From Clostridia bacterium (GTDB lineage: Bacteria; Bacillota; Clostridia; Monoglobales; Monoglobaceae), in assembly GCA_017546145.1 (NCBI GenBank), contig JAFYXN010000016.1, positions 1 to 64,000 of the forward strand: DNA of 64,000 nt, read 5' to 3'. The position numbers were made by a program, and so were the translations under genes. Below, piece by piece: positions 23,654 through 32,664 of this stretch. Positions within the stretch are counted from its first letter, which is position 1; each line of letters starts with the position of its first letter. The notes under the pieces were generated by a model that searched no databases, was not told where the DNA came from, and worked only from the letters and a program-made list of their open reading frames with translations.

Positions 23654-26107
23654 TTACTCAACAATCAGCATAATTCCGCCTTTTGCGGGGATTGATATAC
23701 TGTCATTTAGTTTTATTGTTTTTTCTTCCTGAATATTTTCAATGTATGGTGCATAAATAGTGCGGTTTTGCAGATTATTTCCGCAAAGTTTAAATGCAGC
23801 TTCTTTGTCTGAAAAGTTTGCAAGGCAGCAAAGCATACGTTCATTTTTGTGCTCATAATAGGTGGTGCATAATACTTGGTCATTGTCTGTCCAAATGGGC
23901 TTTTCGTCTTCCCAGAAACCTATCATCTCTGCGTTTTCAAAAGGCTTGCGCACCTCCCATACAGGAACAGGTGAAGGGGCGGTATAATTCTTATAATATG
24001 GATATCTTGATGTCATACCAAAAAGCATTCCTCGCCAAACGTTACAGTCACCCTCAAGCATTTCACCCATAATACCAAATGGTATTCCCGAAACCTCGGT
24101 TAAGAGGTATTCTGCACTGTTGTTGTCATAGTCAAAGCCCTCACCTACCCAAAGACTAGTAAGGTACGGGAACAGACCCATGTATATCAGCACATTATGA
24201 CCATAGCCAAATCCCAAGGTCAATGAATCTTCAAAGTGATTGCAGGTGTGGAAGTCAATTTTTGCACCGGAATTGTATTTGTCAAAAACTCTGCGGACAC
24301 GTCGCATAATGTTTTTGTCATAGCCTACATCGTCAATATACAAACCATCAATGCCTATTTGCTGTATCAGCCATGCAAGACTTCCTACATAGAAATTGCT
24401 TATACGGCCTTGCGGATTGGTGACTACCGTTGGGTCGGTTGTACCATCGTATTTGCCGCCTATAAATACATGCTTCCATGCAGGGATAACTTCGTCACCA
24501 AAATTCTCCGTAAGATAATCGTCCACTCCGTTTTGACCGGGAACTCCACCCTGTGAATATGCAGGAAGAGGAAAGATTTCTGTACCCAACGACCTGAATG
24601 CAAAAAGCTCAGGCAGACGGGTTGTAAGCTCGCGTACGGTGTAGTATGGCTTAAAACCAAGACCATTTTTGTGCGCCATATCAGCAATCTTTGACATAGC
24701 TTCCATGTCGCACATCGGGTAATTGAGGAATGGAAGGGTATCGTTTCCGTGGTGAAGATTGATGTGGGTACAGCCTGTACTTACAGCGTCTTTAATATCG
24801 TCTTCGTCATACAGCACATTATAGTTTTTGTGATAATAGTGAGTATTCCAATGCTCCTTAAGGTCAATCTTTTTGAAGGGTGAAACCATTAAGTCTGCAC
24901 AGAAAACCATGTCGCTATCTGCGGTAAATTCACCACTGTCAAAATACATGGTAACATTTTGCTCATTATGAAAAGCAAAATGTCCTTTGCCGTCGTTTAC
25001 CCAATTCTTTGGCATATAGTTCTTGCTGTGGTGGAAATATATGTTTACAAAAGGCTCTACTGTATCTAAAGCGGTTGGTCGGATAAAAACGCCACCGTTA
25101 ACGCTTCCGCTCCAAATGGAATCCTGACGTTTGTTTTCATCCCATTTCCAGAAATAGCTTTCGGGCGTTTTGCAGCCATTTAAACCAAGACCGACAAAAT
25201 ATTTTGCAAATTCGGCTTTGGGAGTGTGTGCCAAACGTACAGAAAGGTTTTTGCCTCTTGCGTTTTTAAGCTCTGCGTTTAACTGCATTGAACCGTCAAA
25301 CTCAACGCATCCGTTTACCACAAGTACAATTTCACCGCAGGTATTTGTTGCCTGCCATGAGCATTTTGTGTCGTCTATATGATTTATTGAAAAATCAGAT
25401 GGCGTAAAATCCAATGCCTTGCCGTTTTCATAAATCACATATTCCAAAGGTGCGGCAAGGATTTCACGTGGTGCGTCAGAAAATGCATTGTTTATGCCTG
25501 TAAAATATGTAAGAAGGCTCTCGATAAATCCTTTTTCAGACACTTTTATATCCCTGCCAAGGATTTTTATTGTGCGGTCATAAACCGAAACAGGAATAAA
25601 ATCTTTTGTAAGGGTGCTTTCTGTTCCTTCGCGGCTGTTTAGCCATTCAAGTCTTGTCAAACTGTTTATGTCAGATAGTGTGCTGTCAAATTCCTCCGAT
25701 ACAAATAATGAAATTGAAAAAGAAATTTGTTTGCCATCCTGTAAGCCAATAGTTATATCAAGCTTTTCACCGTCAATAAGGCTGCTGTCCAGAAGGCACC
25801 AAAACGGCCAGGGCTTGCCTGCGCTTACAGGCATGGATTGATTAAATTCGTTGCCAAAGATGTCTACCCCTTCAACCGAGAAACAGGTAATGCCTTTGCC
25901 CTTGATGGTATCCACTATAATATCACTGTTGCTTGCAAGAATTATCTGAAAAACGGTTTTACCATGCTTTGCTGCGTTTAAAACAAAGCTGCCGGCATCT
26001 GCACTTTCCAAAAGAGTATCCTTTGCTGGATAGGGACGGAATATGCTTTTTATATCTGCACAATATACAGTTATGTATTGGTCGTTATATACTGCTGAAA
26101 TGCTCAT
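23654..26107 (-). CDS. Putative glycoside hydrolase, TIM-barrel (GH123/DUF6067-like)
   Basis: An 817-residue protein without signal peptide. The first 400 residues are beta-rich and resemble the N-terminal modules of large glycosidases, with NIYFHHSKNYMPKNW. From about 420 a TIM-barrel-like region follows, with HINLHHGNDTLPFL, GLGFKPYYTVREL and the acidic strand DGLYIDDVGYD, a plausible catalytic site. A C-terminal beta domain ends at 817. Substrate is unknown, and the family label is from memory of sequence style, not a search. AAGGAGG lies over the stop of the upstream MBL gene, so the two are coupled; the gene is the last of an operon started at 28063. Confidence 0.5.
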   Translation of the reverse strand: MSISAVYNDQYITVYCADIKSIFRPYPAKDTLLESADAGSFVLNAAKHGKTVFQIILASNSDIIVDTIKGKGITCFSVEGVDIFGNEFNQSMPVSAGKPWPFWCLLDSSLIDGEKLDITIGLQDGKQISFSISLFVSEEFDSTLSDINSLTRLEWLNSREGTESTLTKDFIPVSVYDRTIKILGRDIKVSEKGFIESLLTYFTGINNAFSDAPREILAAPLEYVIYENGKALDFTPSDFSINHIDDTKCSWQATNTCGEIVLVVNGCVEFDGSMQLNAELKNARGKNLSVRLAHTPKAEFAKYFVGLGLNGCKTPESYFWKWDENKRQDSIWSGSVNGGVFIRPTALDTVEPFVNIYFHHSKNYMPKNWVNDGKGHFAFHNEQNVTMYFDSGEFTADSDMVFCADLMVSPFKKIDLKEHWNTHYYHKNYNVLYDEDDIKDAVSTGCTHINLHHGNDTLPFLNYPMCDMEAMSKIADMAHKNGLGFKPYYTVRELTTRLPELFAFRSLGTEIFPLPAYSQGGVPGQNGVDDYLTENFGDEVIPAWKHVFIGGKYDGTTDPTVVTNPQGRISNFYVGSLAWLIQQIGIDGLYIDDVGYDKNIMRRVRRVFDKYNSGAKIDFHTCNHFEDSLTLGFGYGHNVLIYMGLFPYLTSLWVGEGFDYDNNSAEYLLTEVSGIPFGIMGEMLEGDCNVWRGMLFGMTSRYPYYKNYTAPSPVPVWEVRKPFENAEMIGFWEDEKPIWTDNDQVLCTTYYEHKNERMLCCLANFSDKEAAFKLCGNNLQNRTIYAPYIENIQEEKTIKLNDSISIPAKGGIMLIVE

Positions 26108-26108
26108 T

Positions 26109-26918
26109 TTAATCCTCCTTAAGCGGAATTAGCTGTGTTCCGTCTTTTGTAACATAGTGTTCTGTAACACCCATGTTATACATCCATTTGCGCTGATGCT
26201 TTGTGCCCCAAAGCTCAGGCTCAATTTCGGTGTCCTCCTCTTCCCAAAGCCATTCGGGAGCACACCAAAGACAAGCCTTTGGTGCTATGGCTTTATATAC
26301 TTCTTCTGTTACACCCGAGTGCCCATGGTGTGCCATCTGAACAATATCACTTTTCAGCTTGTCGCCGCATTCCTTTAAAAGGTCTCTGCCACCGCATGGA
26401 CCCAAATCTCCTAAAAACATGACGCTTCTTGAATTAGGAGCTGTAACCTTAAATGCAATAGAACTCTCGTTTACTGCAAGATTGGGCTTGGGAAGGTGGT
26501 AACGTTCGCCGCCGCAGAACATAAAGTCAATTGTAATTTCATCAATATCAACCTTCAGCCCCGGCTCTGCAATAACGCACTTGTCGGCAAACAACGGCAG
26601 CAGCCTGTTGAAGTCGCATATATCCCTTTCAGGCTCGCTTGCAACACAAAATTCTTCAGAAGGAAAGTTGTAATAGACCTTTTCAATGCGGTCTATAATG
26701 AACCCCTTTTCTATTTCGCTTATAAAGCCCGAAATATGGTCAGGGTGAGGATGGGTAAGTACCCATGCCGAAATTTTGCGGTTGCCTATAATCTCATAAA
26801 GATGAGGCATATCCTCGGGGTTCCCCCCGTCTATTATCACGGCATTGTCTTTGTCTGTGATGTAGACAAATGACATCATAAACGGACTGTGTTCGGTCAA
26901 CATATAAAGCTTTGGCAT
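26109..26918 (-). CDS. MBL-fold (metallo-beta-lactamase) hydrolase
   Basis: A 269-residue cytosolic metallohydrolase. The metal motif is LTHPHPDHISGF (HxHxDH), a later ligand lies in FLGDLGPCGG and the final His in MAHHGHSGV. The arrangement resembles the ComEC C-terminal-type MBL proteins (hydrolases on DNA, nucleotides or other esters), but no membrane part is present. GGGAGG precedes its ATG. It sits between a GNAT acetyltransferase and a putative glycosidase in one operon; what links the three activities is not evident. Confidence 0.8.
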   Translation of the reverse strand: MPKLYMLTEHSPFMMSFVYITDKDNAVIIDGGNPEDMPHLYEIIGNRKISAWVLTHPHPDHISGFISEIEKGFIIDRIEKVYYNFPSEEFCVASEPERDICDFNRLLPLFADKCVIAEPGLKVDIDEITIDFMFCGGERYHLPKPNLAVNESSIAFKVTAPNSRSVMFLGDLGPCGGRDLLKECGDKLKSDIVQMAHHGHSGVTEEVYKAIAPKACLWCAPEWLWEEEDTEIEPELWGTKHQRKWMYNMGVTEHYVTKDGTQLIPLKED

Positions 26919-26932
26919 AATATTATCCTCCC

Positions 26933-28063
26933 TTAATAACTATCTGGTGCATCAATCAAAAATGGAAGCGGCACCCAGTTTTTAAATCTTTCGTCTGCTA
27001 ACAGCAGCGAATTTAAACTGAAGAACTTTTGCGCAGCCTCGGAATGTGTTAGACGAATAGCACTTTTTGATGCAGTATCAAGCTTTTCTACTGTTGGGGT
27101 TCCCTCTTTTACAGATATTACAAAAACTTCGGAATCTATTTGAACTTCTAAATCACCATCAAGAAGCGTCGATACCTTTGCTTTAAAGTCAAAAAGAACT
27201 TTAAGAGCATTTTCCCAGCAAAGCACGTTTATCATTTCAAGTGGCTGAATATTGCTGTTTTCGCATATTGATGCCAAAAAGCTTGCCCGTTCTTTTTCAA
27301 ATTGTGCAACAGGTATATCAACCTCGCACAAATTGTCCTGTTCAAACAATGCCTTAAGTACAAGTGGGAAGTCGCTTTCATCTTCAAGTATCAATTCACT
27401 GAAGGCGCTGTATGAATAACCAATCATTTTGTCTTTTTTGTATATAATGCGGCATTCGGCGTTCCATGTGCGCATAATATTGTGATATTCGTCGCGGTTG
27501 CGTAAGGTATGGTAGGGCCTTTTTTCGTAAAGTGCAATAGCTGTATTGATTTCGTCGTTGTTTGCTTCTGTAAGCGGCTTAAAAGTTATATCCGAGCAGT
27601 TTAACTCGGAAAAACAGTGGCGAAGATTATCTTTTGATACTATAAAGTGAAGAGCTGCACCTGCATTTTCAAAACCAAAATAGCCATATCGCTGACGCTG
27701 ACCTGCAAGAACAAGAATATCAACACCGTTATCCTTTGCATCAGAAATTGCAGCTTGCATAAGCTTTTTCATATAACCCTCTCCGCGTGAGTAGGGATGT
27801 ACTGCAACATTTCCTATAAGCCCAAATTTGAGTGTGCCTTTGCCTGCTACAATGTCTATAATGCGATTTGCGACCACTGCCTTAATTTTGTTATCTTTTT
27901 TTACAAGATAGTGTGTTGCACCAAGGTCGGTGACATCATCTGCATAGGACTTTGGCATAAGAGATCTGAAATCATGAGGCTTTCGTGATTGAGAAAACAC
28001 ATAATTAATAAAATCAACAATATCTTCTTTATCATCCAAAGTTGCTGTTAAGTATTCAAGCAT
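26933..28063 (-). CDS. GNAT acetyltransferase, Eis-like, with SCP2-type C-domain
   Basis: A 376-residue protein. The N-terminal GNAT fold shows AVHPYSRGEGYMKKLMQ (acetyl-CoA loop) and YGYFGFENAG. A second GNAT-like part and a C-terminal domain with FDFKAKVSTLLDGDLEVQ and LTHSEAAQKFF resemble the sterol-carrier-like end of Eis proteins, which acetylate amines on aminoglycosides or peptides. The real substrate is unknown. AAAGGAG precedes the ATG. It is the first gene after the minus-strand promoter that overlaps the araC-type gene promoter. Confidence 0.78.
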   Translation of the reverse strand: MLEYLTATLDDKEDIVDFINYVFSQSRKPHDFRSLMPKSYADDVTDLGATHYLVKKDNKIKAVVANRIIDIVAGKGTLKFGLIGNVAVHPYSRGEGYMKKLMQAAISDAKDNGVDILVLAGQRQRYGYFGFENAGAALHFIVSKDNLRHCFSELNCSDITFKPLTEANNDEINTAIALYEKRPYHTLRNRDEYHNIMRTWNAECRIIYKKDKMIGYSYSAFSELILEDESDFPLVLKALFEQDNLCEVDIPVAQFEKERASFLASICENSNIQPLEMINVLCWENALKVLFDFKAKVSTLLDGDLEVQIDSEVFVISVKEGTPTVEKLDTASKSAIRLTHSEAAQKFFSLNSLLLADERFKNWVPLPFLIDAPDSY

Positions 28064-28090
28064 TATAAAAACTCCTTTTGTTGTTTTTCC

Positions 28091-28119
28091 TTGACTTTAT
28101 TATGTAAAATTGTTAATAT
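28091..28119 (+). promoter_or_regulatory. Promoter for the AraC-type regulator gene
   Basis: TTGACT (28091-28096), 17-base spacer, TAATAT (28114-28119). It lies on the same 37 bases as the opposite promoter at 28099-28127. Confidence 0.65.
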
Positions 28120-28127
28120 AAAATCAA
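28099..28127 (-). promoter_or_regulatory. Promoter for the GNAT-MBL-glycosidase operon
   Basis: Minus strand TTGATT (plus 28122-28127), 17-base spacer, CATAAT (28099-28104). Its elements interleave with those of the divergent promoter, so RNA polymerase can occupy only one of them at a time. Confidence 0.6.
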
Positions 28128-28174
28128 TAGGTAAACCCCATAAAAATCTTAACAAAACATAGGTGGTCATTAAA

Positions 28175-28993
28175 ATGAGCAATAATGTTTCCCTTGTAGG
28201 CACGAGGTCTTATTTTGTAGAGGATGCGGCGTTTTGTAAGGTAGGAAGAGAGTGGAACGGGATATGGAATCCACGCAATAATCCTACGGGTCAGAATGCC
28301 CTTTATTATCGCACGGATAACAGCGGCAGCAAAGCCATATTACACATGCTTGACGGCACGCTTGAACTTGAGGCAGGGAAAATATATTTTATTCCGGCTT
28401 TTTCTGTGCTGTACAGCGAAATTGACGGAGAAATGGAAAAATATTATATTCATTTTCATAGTGACCTTGTTGATTTTGGGCTTCAAAGGCATTTGCTTGA
28501 GAGGTGCTGCACAGATGCAGATAATATGACAAAGGCTCTTTTTGATACTGTAGTAGAAAATTATGACAAGAAAACAGCCGCAGCAGAACGCAAGGTGTGC
28601 GGTGCAATGGAAATATTGCTTGCAGATATTTTAGAAAATTTTGAGCTTAAAACCAGTGATGTTGAGAAGTTCAGACCTGTACTTGAGTTTATAGAGGAGC
28701 ATTATAGGGAAAAAATTACTGTAGGTCAGCTTGCTAAAATACTCAATATAAGTACTATGTATTTTTCAAATGCATTCAAAGCTGCATTCCACGTAAGTCC
28801 CAAACAGTATATCTTGTGTAAGCGTCTTCTGGAGAGCCAAATCCTTCTGGCAAGAACAGATTTGTCGGTACGTGAGATTGCTGAAAAAGTGGGCTTTGAA
28901 AACGAAAATTATTTTTCAGAGTTTTTTTCAGCAAAGGTTGGAATTTCAGCATTGAAATTCCGAAACAAAACAAAAAAATCAACACAGAATTGA
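28175..28993 (+). CDS. AraC family transcriptional regulator
   Basis: A 272-residue regulator. An N-terminal cupin-like sensor domain (about 1-120; ALYYRTDNSGSKAIL, LELEAGKIYFIPA) typical of sugar-sensing AraC proteins precedes two C-terminal helix-turn-helix motifs: ITVGQLAKILNISTMYFSNA and VREIAEKVGFENENYFSEFF. Start 28175 is chosen with AGGTGG at 28161-28166. It is divergent from the GNAT-MBL-glycosidase operon and probably controls it. The inducer is likely a carbohydrate, inferred from the glycosidase. Confidence 0.88.
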   Translation: MSNNVSLVGTRSYFVEDAAFCKVGREWNGIWNPRNNPTGQNALYYRTDNSGSKAILHMLDGTLELEAGKIYFIPAFSVLYSEIDGEMEKYYIHFHSDLVDFGLQRHLLERCCTDADNMTKALFDTVVENYDKKTAAAERKVCGAMEILLADILENFELKTSDVEKFRPVLEFIEEHYREKITVGQLAKILNISTMYFSNAFKAAFHVSPKQYILCKRLLESQILLARTDLSVREIAEKVGFENENYFSEFFSAKVGISALKFRNKTKKSTQN

Positions 28994-29006
28994 ATACATT
29001 AAACAT

Positions 29007-29046
29007 AAACAGCCTGCGTAGGTTAAACTCCTTGCGCAGGCTGTTT
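29007..29046. terminator. Bidirectional terminator between araC-type gene and cotJC
   Basis: AAACAGCCTGCG (29007-29018) and CGCAGGCTGTTT (29035-29046), 12 perfect pairs, 16-base loop. It serves the two convergent genes. Confidence 0.8.
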
Positions 29047-29061
29047 GAAATTTTAGCAAAG

Positions 29062-29655
29062 TTATTTATTTTTCATTCCCATATAGAAGGTGTTGCGGCT
29101 TGCTGGCTTGTTCTGAATAGAGTCAAGAGCCTCGCCGAAACGCTGGAAGTGTACAACTTCTCTTTCACGCAGGAACTTGATAACATCATTTACATCAGGG
29201 TCATCTGAAACTCTTAGGATGTTGTCATAGGTTGCACGTGCCTTCTGCTCTGCTGCCAAGTCTTCAACGAGGTCGGCAATTGGGTCACCGGTAACCGAGA
29301 AGGTTTCGGCTTTGAATGGGTTTCCGCCTGCCGAAATCGCATATACGCCTTTGCCATGGTCGATATAATAGGGTGCCATGGGACTGTTTTCAATCTCGGT
29401 GGTCGTGGCGTTTTTGGTAAGCTGATGGATAAGTGTACCTACCATTTCAAGGTGGGCCAGTTCTTCTGTGCCGATGTCTGTAAGAGTGGCTTTTGTTATG
29501 CCGTTAGGCATTGAAAATCGCTGAGAGAGGTAGCGCATAGCGGCGCCGACCTCGCCGTGAGGACCACCGTACTGGCTTGCGATAAAGCTTGCAAGTTTTG
29601 GGTTTGGAGTTTTAATGTTTATGGGGTATTGCAGCCTTTTTTGATAATTCCACAT
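29062..29655 (-). CDS. cotJC: Spore coat protein CotJC (manganese catalase family)
   Basis: A 197-residue CotJC: NYQKRLQYPINIKTPNPKLA, QYGGPHGEVGAAMRYLSQRF and a metal-ligand pattern of Glu/His in TEELAHLEMVGTLIHQL and REREVVHFQRFGEAL, which fits the dimanganese site of Mn catalases. In Bacillus it is a coat component made under sigma-E; the clostridial homologues have catalase activity. It is the last gene of cotJA-cotJB-cotJC and ends at a shared terminator. Confidence 0.94.
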   Translation of the reverse strand: MWNYQKRLQYPINIKTPNPKLASFIASQYGGPHGEVGAAMRYLSQRFSMPNGITKATLTDIGTEELAHLEMVGTLIHQLTKNATTTEIENSPMAPYYIDHGKGVYAISAGGNPFKAETFSVTGDPIADLVEDLAAEQKARATYDNILRVSDDPDVNDVIKFLREREVVHFQRFGEALDSIQNKPASRNTFYMGMKNK

Positions 29656-29675
29656 ACTTTAATTTCCTCCTTTTC

Positions 29676-29921
29676 TTAGACCGACCATGGCCATGGTTCG
29701 TTAATCCATGTCCATTCCTGGTCGTTGTTTACGTCTGATACAGTGATAGGTCCGTATTTTTCGGCATATATTTTTTTCAGTTCCATTGCCTTTTTGGACA
29801 TTTCTTTAAAAAATCTTAATGCCATGCGGTCATTTGGATGGGTGTTAAGATAAAGATTCCAATCATGTGCGGCAAAAGAGTATTCCATAATTTGCTTCAT
29901 CAATTGACAGCGTTCATTCAT
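29676..29921 (-). CDS. cotJB: Spore coat protein CotJB
   Basis: An 81-residue protein. QIMEYSFAAHDWNLYLNTHP and the Trp-rich end WTWINEPWPWSV are typical of CotJB. The ATG overlaps the cotJA stop by four bases (ATGA), giving translational coupling. No enzymatic motif; it is a structural coat component. It lies between cotJA and cotJC as in Bacillus and clostridia. Confidence 0.93.
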   Translation of the reverse strand: MNERCQLMKQIMEYSFAAHDWNLYLNTHPNDRMALRFFKEMSKKAMELKKIYAEKYGPITVSDVNNDQEWTWINEPWPWSV

Positions 29922-30100
29922 TCTTTTTCCGCCTCCCTTGTAAGATCCTGGTTTCCGTAAACGCCCAAGGGCAGGTCAAGCGTGGGAAAAATTGTGCCGC
30001 GGGCAAGCCCTGCTTCAGGGGAATAAAGGTTTCTGTCACTTGCCACCTGCATTGGCACGTAGGCATAGCCTTCGGGTATATTTAATGACAAGTTTGCCAT
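29918..30100 (-). CDS. cotJA: Spore coat-associated protein CotJA
   Basis: A 60-residue protein with the CotJA pattern: YAYVPMQVASDRNLYSPEAG, then LARGTIFPTLDLPLGVYG. AAAGGA precedes the ATG. First gene of the cotJ operon. The Bacillus operon is sigma-E-dependent; I could not find a convincing sigma-E promoter in the upstream 215 bases, which also carry the divergent MATE promoter. Confidence 0.92.
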   Translation of the reverse strand: MANLSLNIPEGYAYVPMQVASDRNLYSPEAGLARGTIFPTLDLPLGVYGNQDLTREAEKE

Positions 30101-30238
30101 AAAACTACATTCCTTTCTTTAATACATTTTAGGTGTTACATTACATCCTATGAAGAATTGCGACAAAATGCTACAATATTATTAAATCTTTTAACGACAG
30201 GACAATAAAAATTAATTATAAATGTGTGGTCCTCGCGG

Positions 30239-30267
30239 TTGACAATTAAAATGAGGGGTGGTAAAAT
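30239..30267 (+). promoter_or_regulatory. Sigma-A promoter of the MATE gene
   Basis: TTGACA (30239-30244), 17-base spacer, TAAAAT (30262-30267), 48 bases upstream of the gene. Confidence 0.82.
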
Positions 30268-30315
30268 ATTCACATAATAGCGGATACTGCTCGTTTTAAA
30301 GGACGTGAAAATTTT

Positions 30316-31656
30316 ATGGAACGCGGAACAAACCTTACGGAAGGGTCGATTTGGCGAAAGTTTATTGTTTATGTTATACCGATTATTCTGTCGGGATTTT
30401 TACAGCAGCTATATAATGCGGCAGATACAATAGTGGTGGGTAAGTTTGTCGGGGATGTAGCTCTTGCGGCAGTTGGCTCTACAACTGCACTTGCGTCGCT
30501 TATTATTACATTATTTATGGGCCTTTCGGTCGGAACAAACGTTGTTTGTGCAAGATTTTTTGGTGCAGAAAACGGGCAAGGGTTGGAAAAAGCCTTACAT
30601 ACCTCAATCTTACTGGGGGTAGTTCTTGGTATTCCGCTGACCTTAGTTGGCTGGTTTGGCTCAAAGTATTTTCTTCAGCTTATGGGTACTCCGGCTGATG
30701 TTATTGAATATGCAACGCTTTATATGAAAATATATTTTTTGGGTGTTACGGCAAACCTTATTTATAATTTTGGCTCTGCTGTAATGAGAGCTATGGGCGA
30801 TACCAAAAGACCTCTTTATATACTCTCGGTGGCGGGTATTGCAAATGTTTTGCTTAACTTAGTATGCGTTTTGGTGTTTAAGCTTGGTGTTGTCGGAGTT
30901 GCTGTGGGCACTGTTGTATCGCAGGTTTTATCGGCTATAGCTGTAATTTTTATTTTTATAAAGAATAAGTACGGTATTAAACTGTCAATTTCAAAGCTTA
31001 GGTTCTATAAAAAAGAACTTATGATGGTTTTGTCAATAGGAATACCCTCGGGCATTAACGGAATTTTGTTCAATTTATCAAATACACTTACACAATCGGC
31101 AATCAACAGCTTTGGAAAAACCATTATGGCAGGACACAGCGTTGCGTGGAATTTTATGACGTTTTCGTACCTTATTGTTGCTGCAGGTGAGCAGGCGACG
31201 GCTGCCTTTGTGGGACAGAATATGGGGGCGCGGAAATATTCAAGAATTGATGAAAGCGTTAAATGTGCTTTAACTTTTATAGGGCTTATAACAATTGCCT
31301 TTAGTGTTTTGGTGGTTTCCCGGGGCAGGTTTTTTCTTGGAATATTTACAAACGATGCGTTGGTTGTTGAAAAGGGATTGGTTTTGCTGTATACATGTAT
31401 AACTGTATACGTGCTTTATGTGCCGGGTTTGATTTTCGGTGCGGCGCTTCGAGGAATAGGAAAAGCCGTGCTTCCTACAGTTATAAATATTGTAGGTATA
31501 TGTGCATTGCGTGTTGCGTGGGTTATGTTTGTATGGCCGCTGAAGCCTACACTTGAAATGGTGTATTATTCGTTCCCTTTATCATGGATTGCTTCAGGAG
31601 CTGCTATGCTGATAGCATATACAGCGGTAAGACGTACACTTCCCAAAAGTGTATGA
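30316..31656 (+). CDS. MATE family efflux transporter
   Basis: A 446-residue membrane protein with 12 predicted helices. Family segments: VIPIILSGFLQQLYNAADTI at the start, VGTNVVCARFFGAENGQ, and in the second half SIGIPSGINGILFNLSN and GQNMGARKYSRIDE. The two halves are related, as in the DinF/NorM-type exporters that pump cationic drugs or dyes using Na+ or H+. GGACGTG lies before the ATG. It is monocistronic between its own promoter and a terminator. Substrate is unknown. Confidence 0.9.
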   Translation: MERGTNLTEGSIWRKFIVYVIPIILSGFLQQLYNAADTIVVGKFVGDVALAAVGSTTALASLIITLFMGLSVGTNVVCARFFGAENGQGLEKALHTSILLGVVLGIPLTLVGWFGSKYFLQLMGTPADVIEYATLYMKIYFLGVTANLIYNFGSAVMRAMGDTKRPLYILSVAGIANVLLNLVCVLVFKLGVVGVAVGTVVSQVLSAIAVIFIFIKNKYGIKLSISKLRFYKKELMMVLSIGIPSGINGILFNLSNTLTQSAINSFGKTIMAGHSVAWNFMTFSYLIVAAGEQATAAFVGQNMGARKYSRIDESVKCALTFIGLITIAFSVLVVSRGRFFLGIFTNDALVVEKGLVLLYTCITVYVLYVPGLIFGAALRGIGKAVLPTVINIVGICALRVAWVMFVWPLKPTLEMVYYSFPLSWIASGAAMLIAYTAVRRTLPKSV

Positions 31657-31670
31657 TGATTAAACAACTA

Positions 31671-31713
31671 AAAAGACGTGCCTTACTTTTTCAAGTAAAA
31701 CACGTCTTTTTTA
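31671..31713. terminator. Bidirectional terminator between MATE and deacetylase genes
   Basis: AAAAGACGTG (31671-31680) and CACGTCTTTT (31701-31710), with a second inner stem TTACTT/AAGTAA. Poly-A before and poly-T after serve both convergent genes; the right edge overlaps the stop of the minus-strand deacetylase gene. Confidence 0.82.
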
Positions 31714-32649
31714 ATTTAGAATATCTTCCGCCGATTTATTTGGGGTACGAAGATAGCGCTTCATCATGTAAAGACATTCGGGGTCGCGGCTGACCTTGTT
31801 CATTCCGCTTTCGCATGAAAGGGATGCTTTAAACCCAAGCTCTTTTATAATCTCAAAGGAGGCGTTGCTGACGCTGCCAAAAGGATAGGTGAAGGTGGAG
31901 GGGGTGTAGCCTGTATTGGATTTAAATTCGTCCTGAAGCTTGCCTAAATCCTCACTTAAAATTTTACGGTACTGTTGGTCGCTTTCGTCGCGTTTTTTCT
32001 TTGTGCCGTTTCTGCCTTTGTCGGTTGTGTGAAGGTTATAGGAGTGATTCTGTAACTCCACCAGCTTTGAGTCCATCATTTTTTTTATATTATCCCAAGT
32101 TACGTGCGAGTAGCTTGGGTTTTCGTCAGGGGACTTTGTGTAAAGGTCAGTGTAATAGCCGATTATCGAGAGGACGGCTTTGGAATTATATTTTTCAAGA
32201 AGGGGATATGCATAAAGAAAGTTATTGGAGTAACCGTCGTCAAATGTTAATACGACAGGCTTTTCAGGCAATGCTTTTCCGTCATAAACAAAGTCAATCA
32301 AGTCCTGCATGACGATGGTGGTATAGCCGTTGTCTTTCAGAAACTTAAGGTCCTGTTCAAAAGCGGCTTCGGAGATTATGTAGTTTCCGTGCCCGCTGCT
32401 GCTGCGAAAGATATTGTGGTACATAAGAATAGGAACCTCTGTTTTTTTTTCGCCAATGGCGGAGGGGAGCGCCTCGCCTGCTTGTGCAGAGCTTTCTGAA
32501 GAGATTTCGTTATTGCCATTTTGCGTCACTGTGCTGGCAGGAAAAACAGAGGCAGACCCTGCGTGCAGCTTTATTATGCCTATACTTGCAATGGTTATGG
32601 CAAATACTGCAAAATAGTATATAATTGTTTTCATTTTTATTACGTACAT
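31711..32649 (-). CDS. Polysaccharide deacetylase (NodB/PgaB-type)
   Basis: A 312-residue exported or membrane-anchored carbohydrate esterase family 4 protein. An N-terminal hydrophobic segment (about 7-27) is followed by a Ser-rich stretch. The catalytic core has VPILMYHNIF, the metal- and base-bearing VLTFDDGYSNNF and NHSYNLHTT, where the His pair lies. PFGSVSN is a later family motif. Start 32649 has AAGGAG 8 bases upstream; a TTG two codons earlier is less likely. It probably removes acetyl groups from peptidoglycan or a surface polysaccharide. It follows the M23 peptidase gene by 15 bases. Confidence 0.86.
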   Translation of the reverse strand: MYVIKMKTIIYYFAVFAITIASIGIIKLHAGSASVFPASTVTQNGNNEISSESSAQAGEALPSAIGEKKTEVPILMYHNIFRSSSGHGNYIISEAAFEQDLKFLKDNGYTTIVMQDLIDFVYDGKALPEKPVVLTFDDGYSNNFLYAYPLLEKYNSKAVLSIIGYYTDLYTKSPDENPSYSHVTWDNIKKMMDSKLVELQNHSYNLHTTDKGRNGTKKKRDESDQQYRKILSEDLGKLQDEFKSNTGYTPSTFTYPFGSVSNASFEIIKELGFKASLSCESGMNKVSRDPECLYMMKRYLRTPNKSAEDILN

Positions 32650-32664
32650 TAGCAATTCTCCTTT

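Noticed and set aside
30101..30238. Sigma-E promoter for cotJ
   Set aside because: Candidate boxes had wrong spacing; the sporulation promoter is expected but could not be supported.
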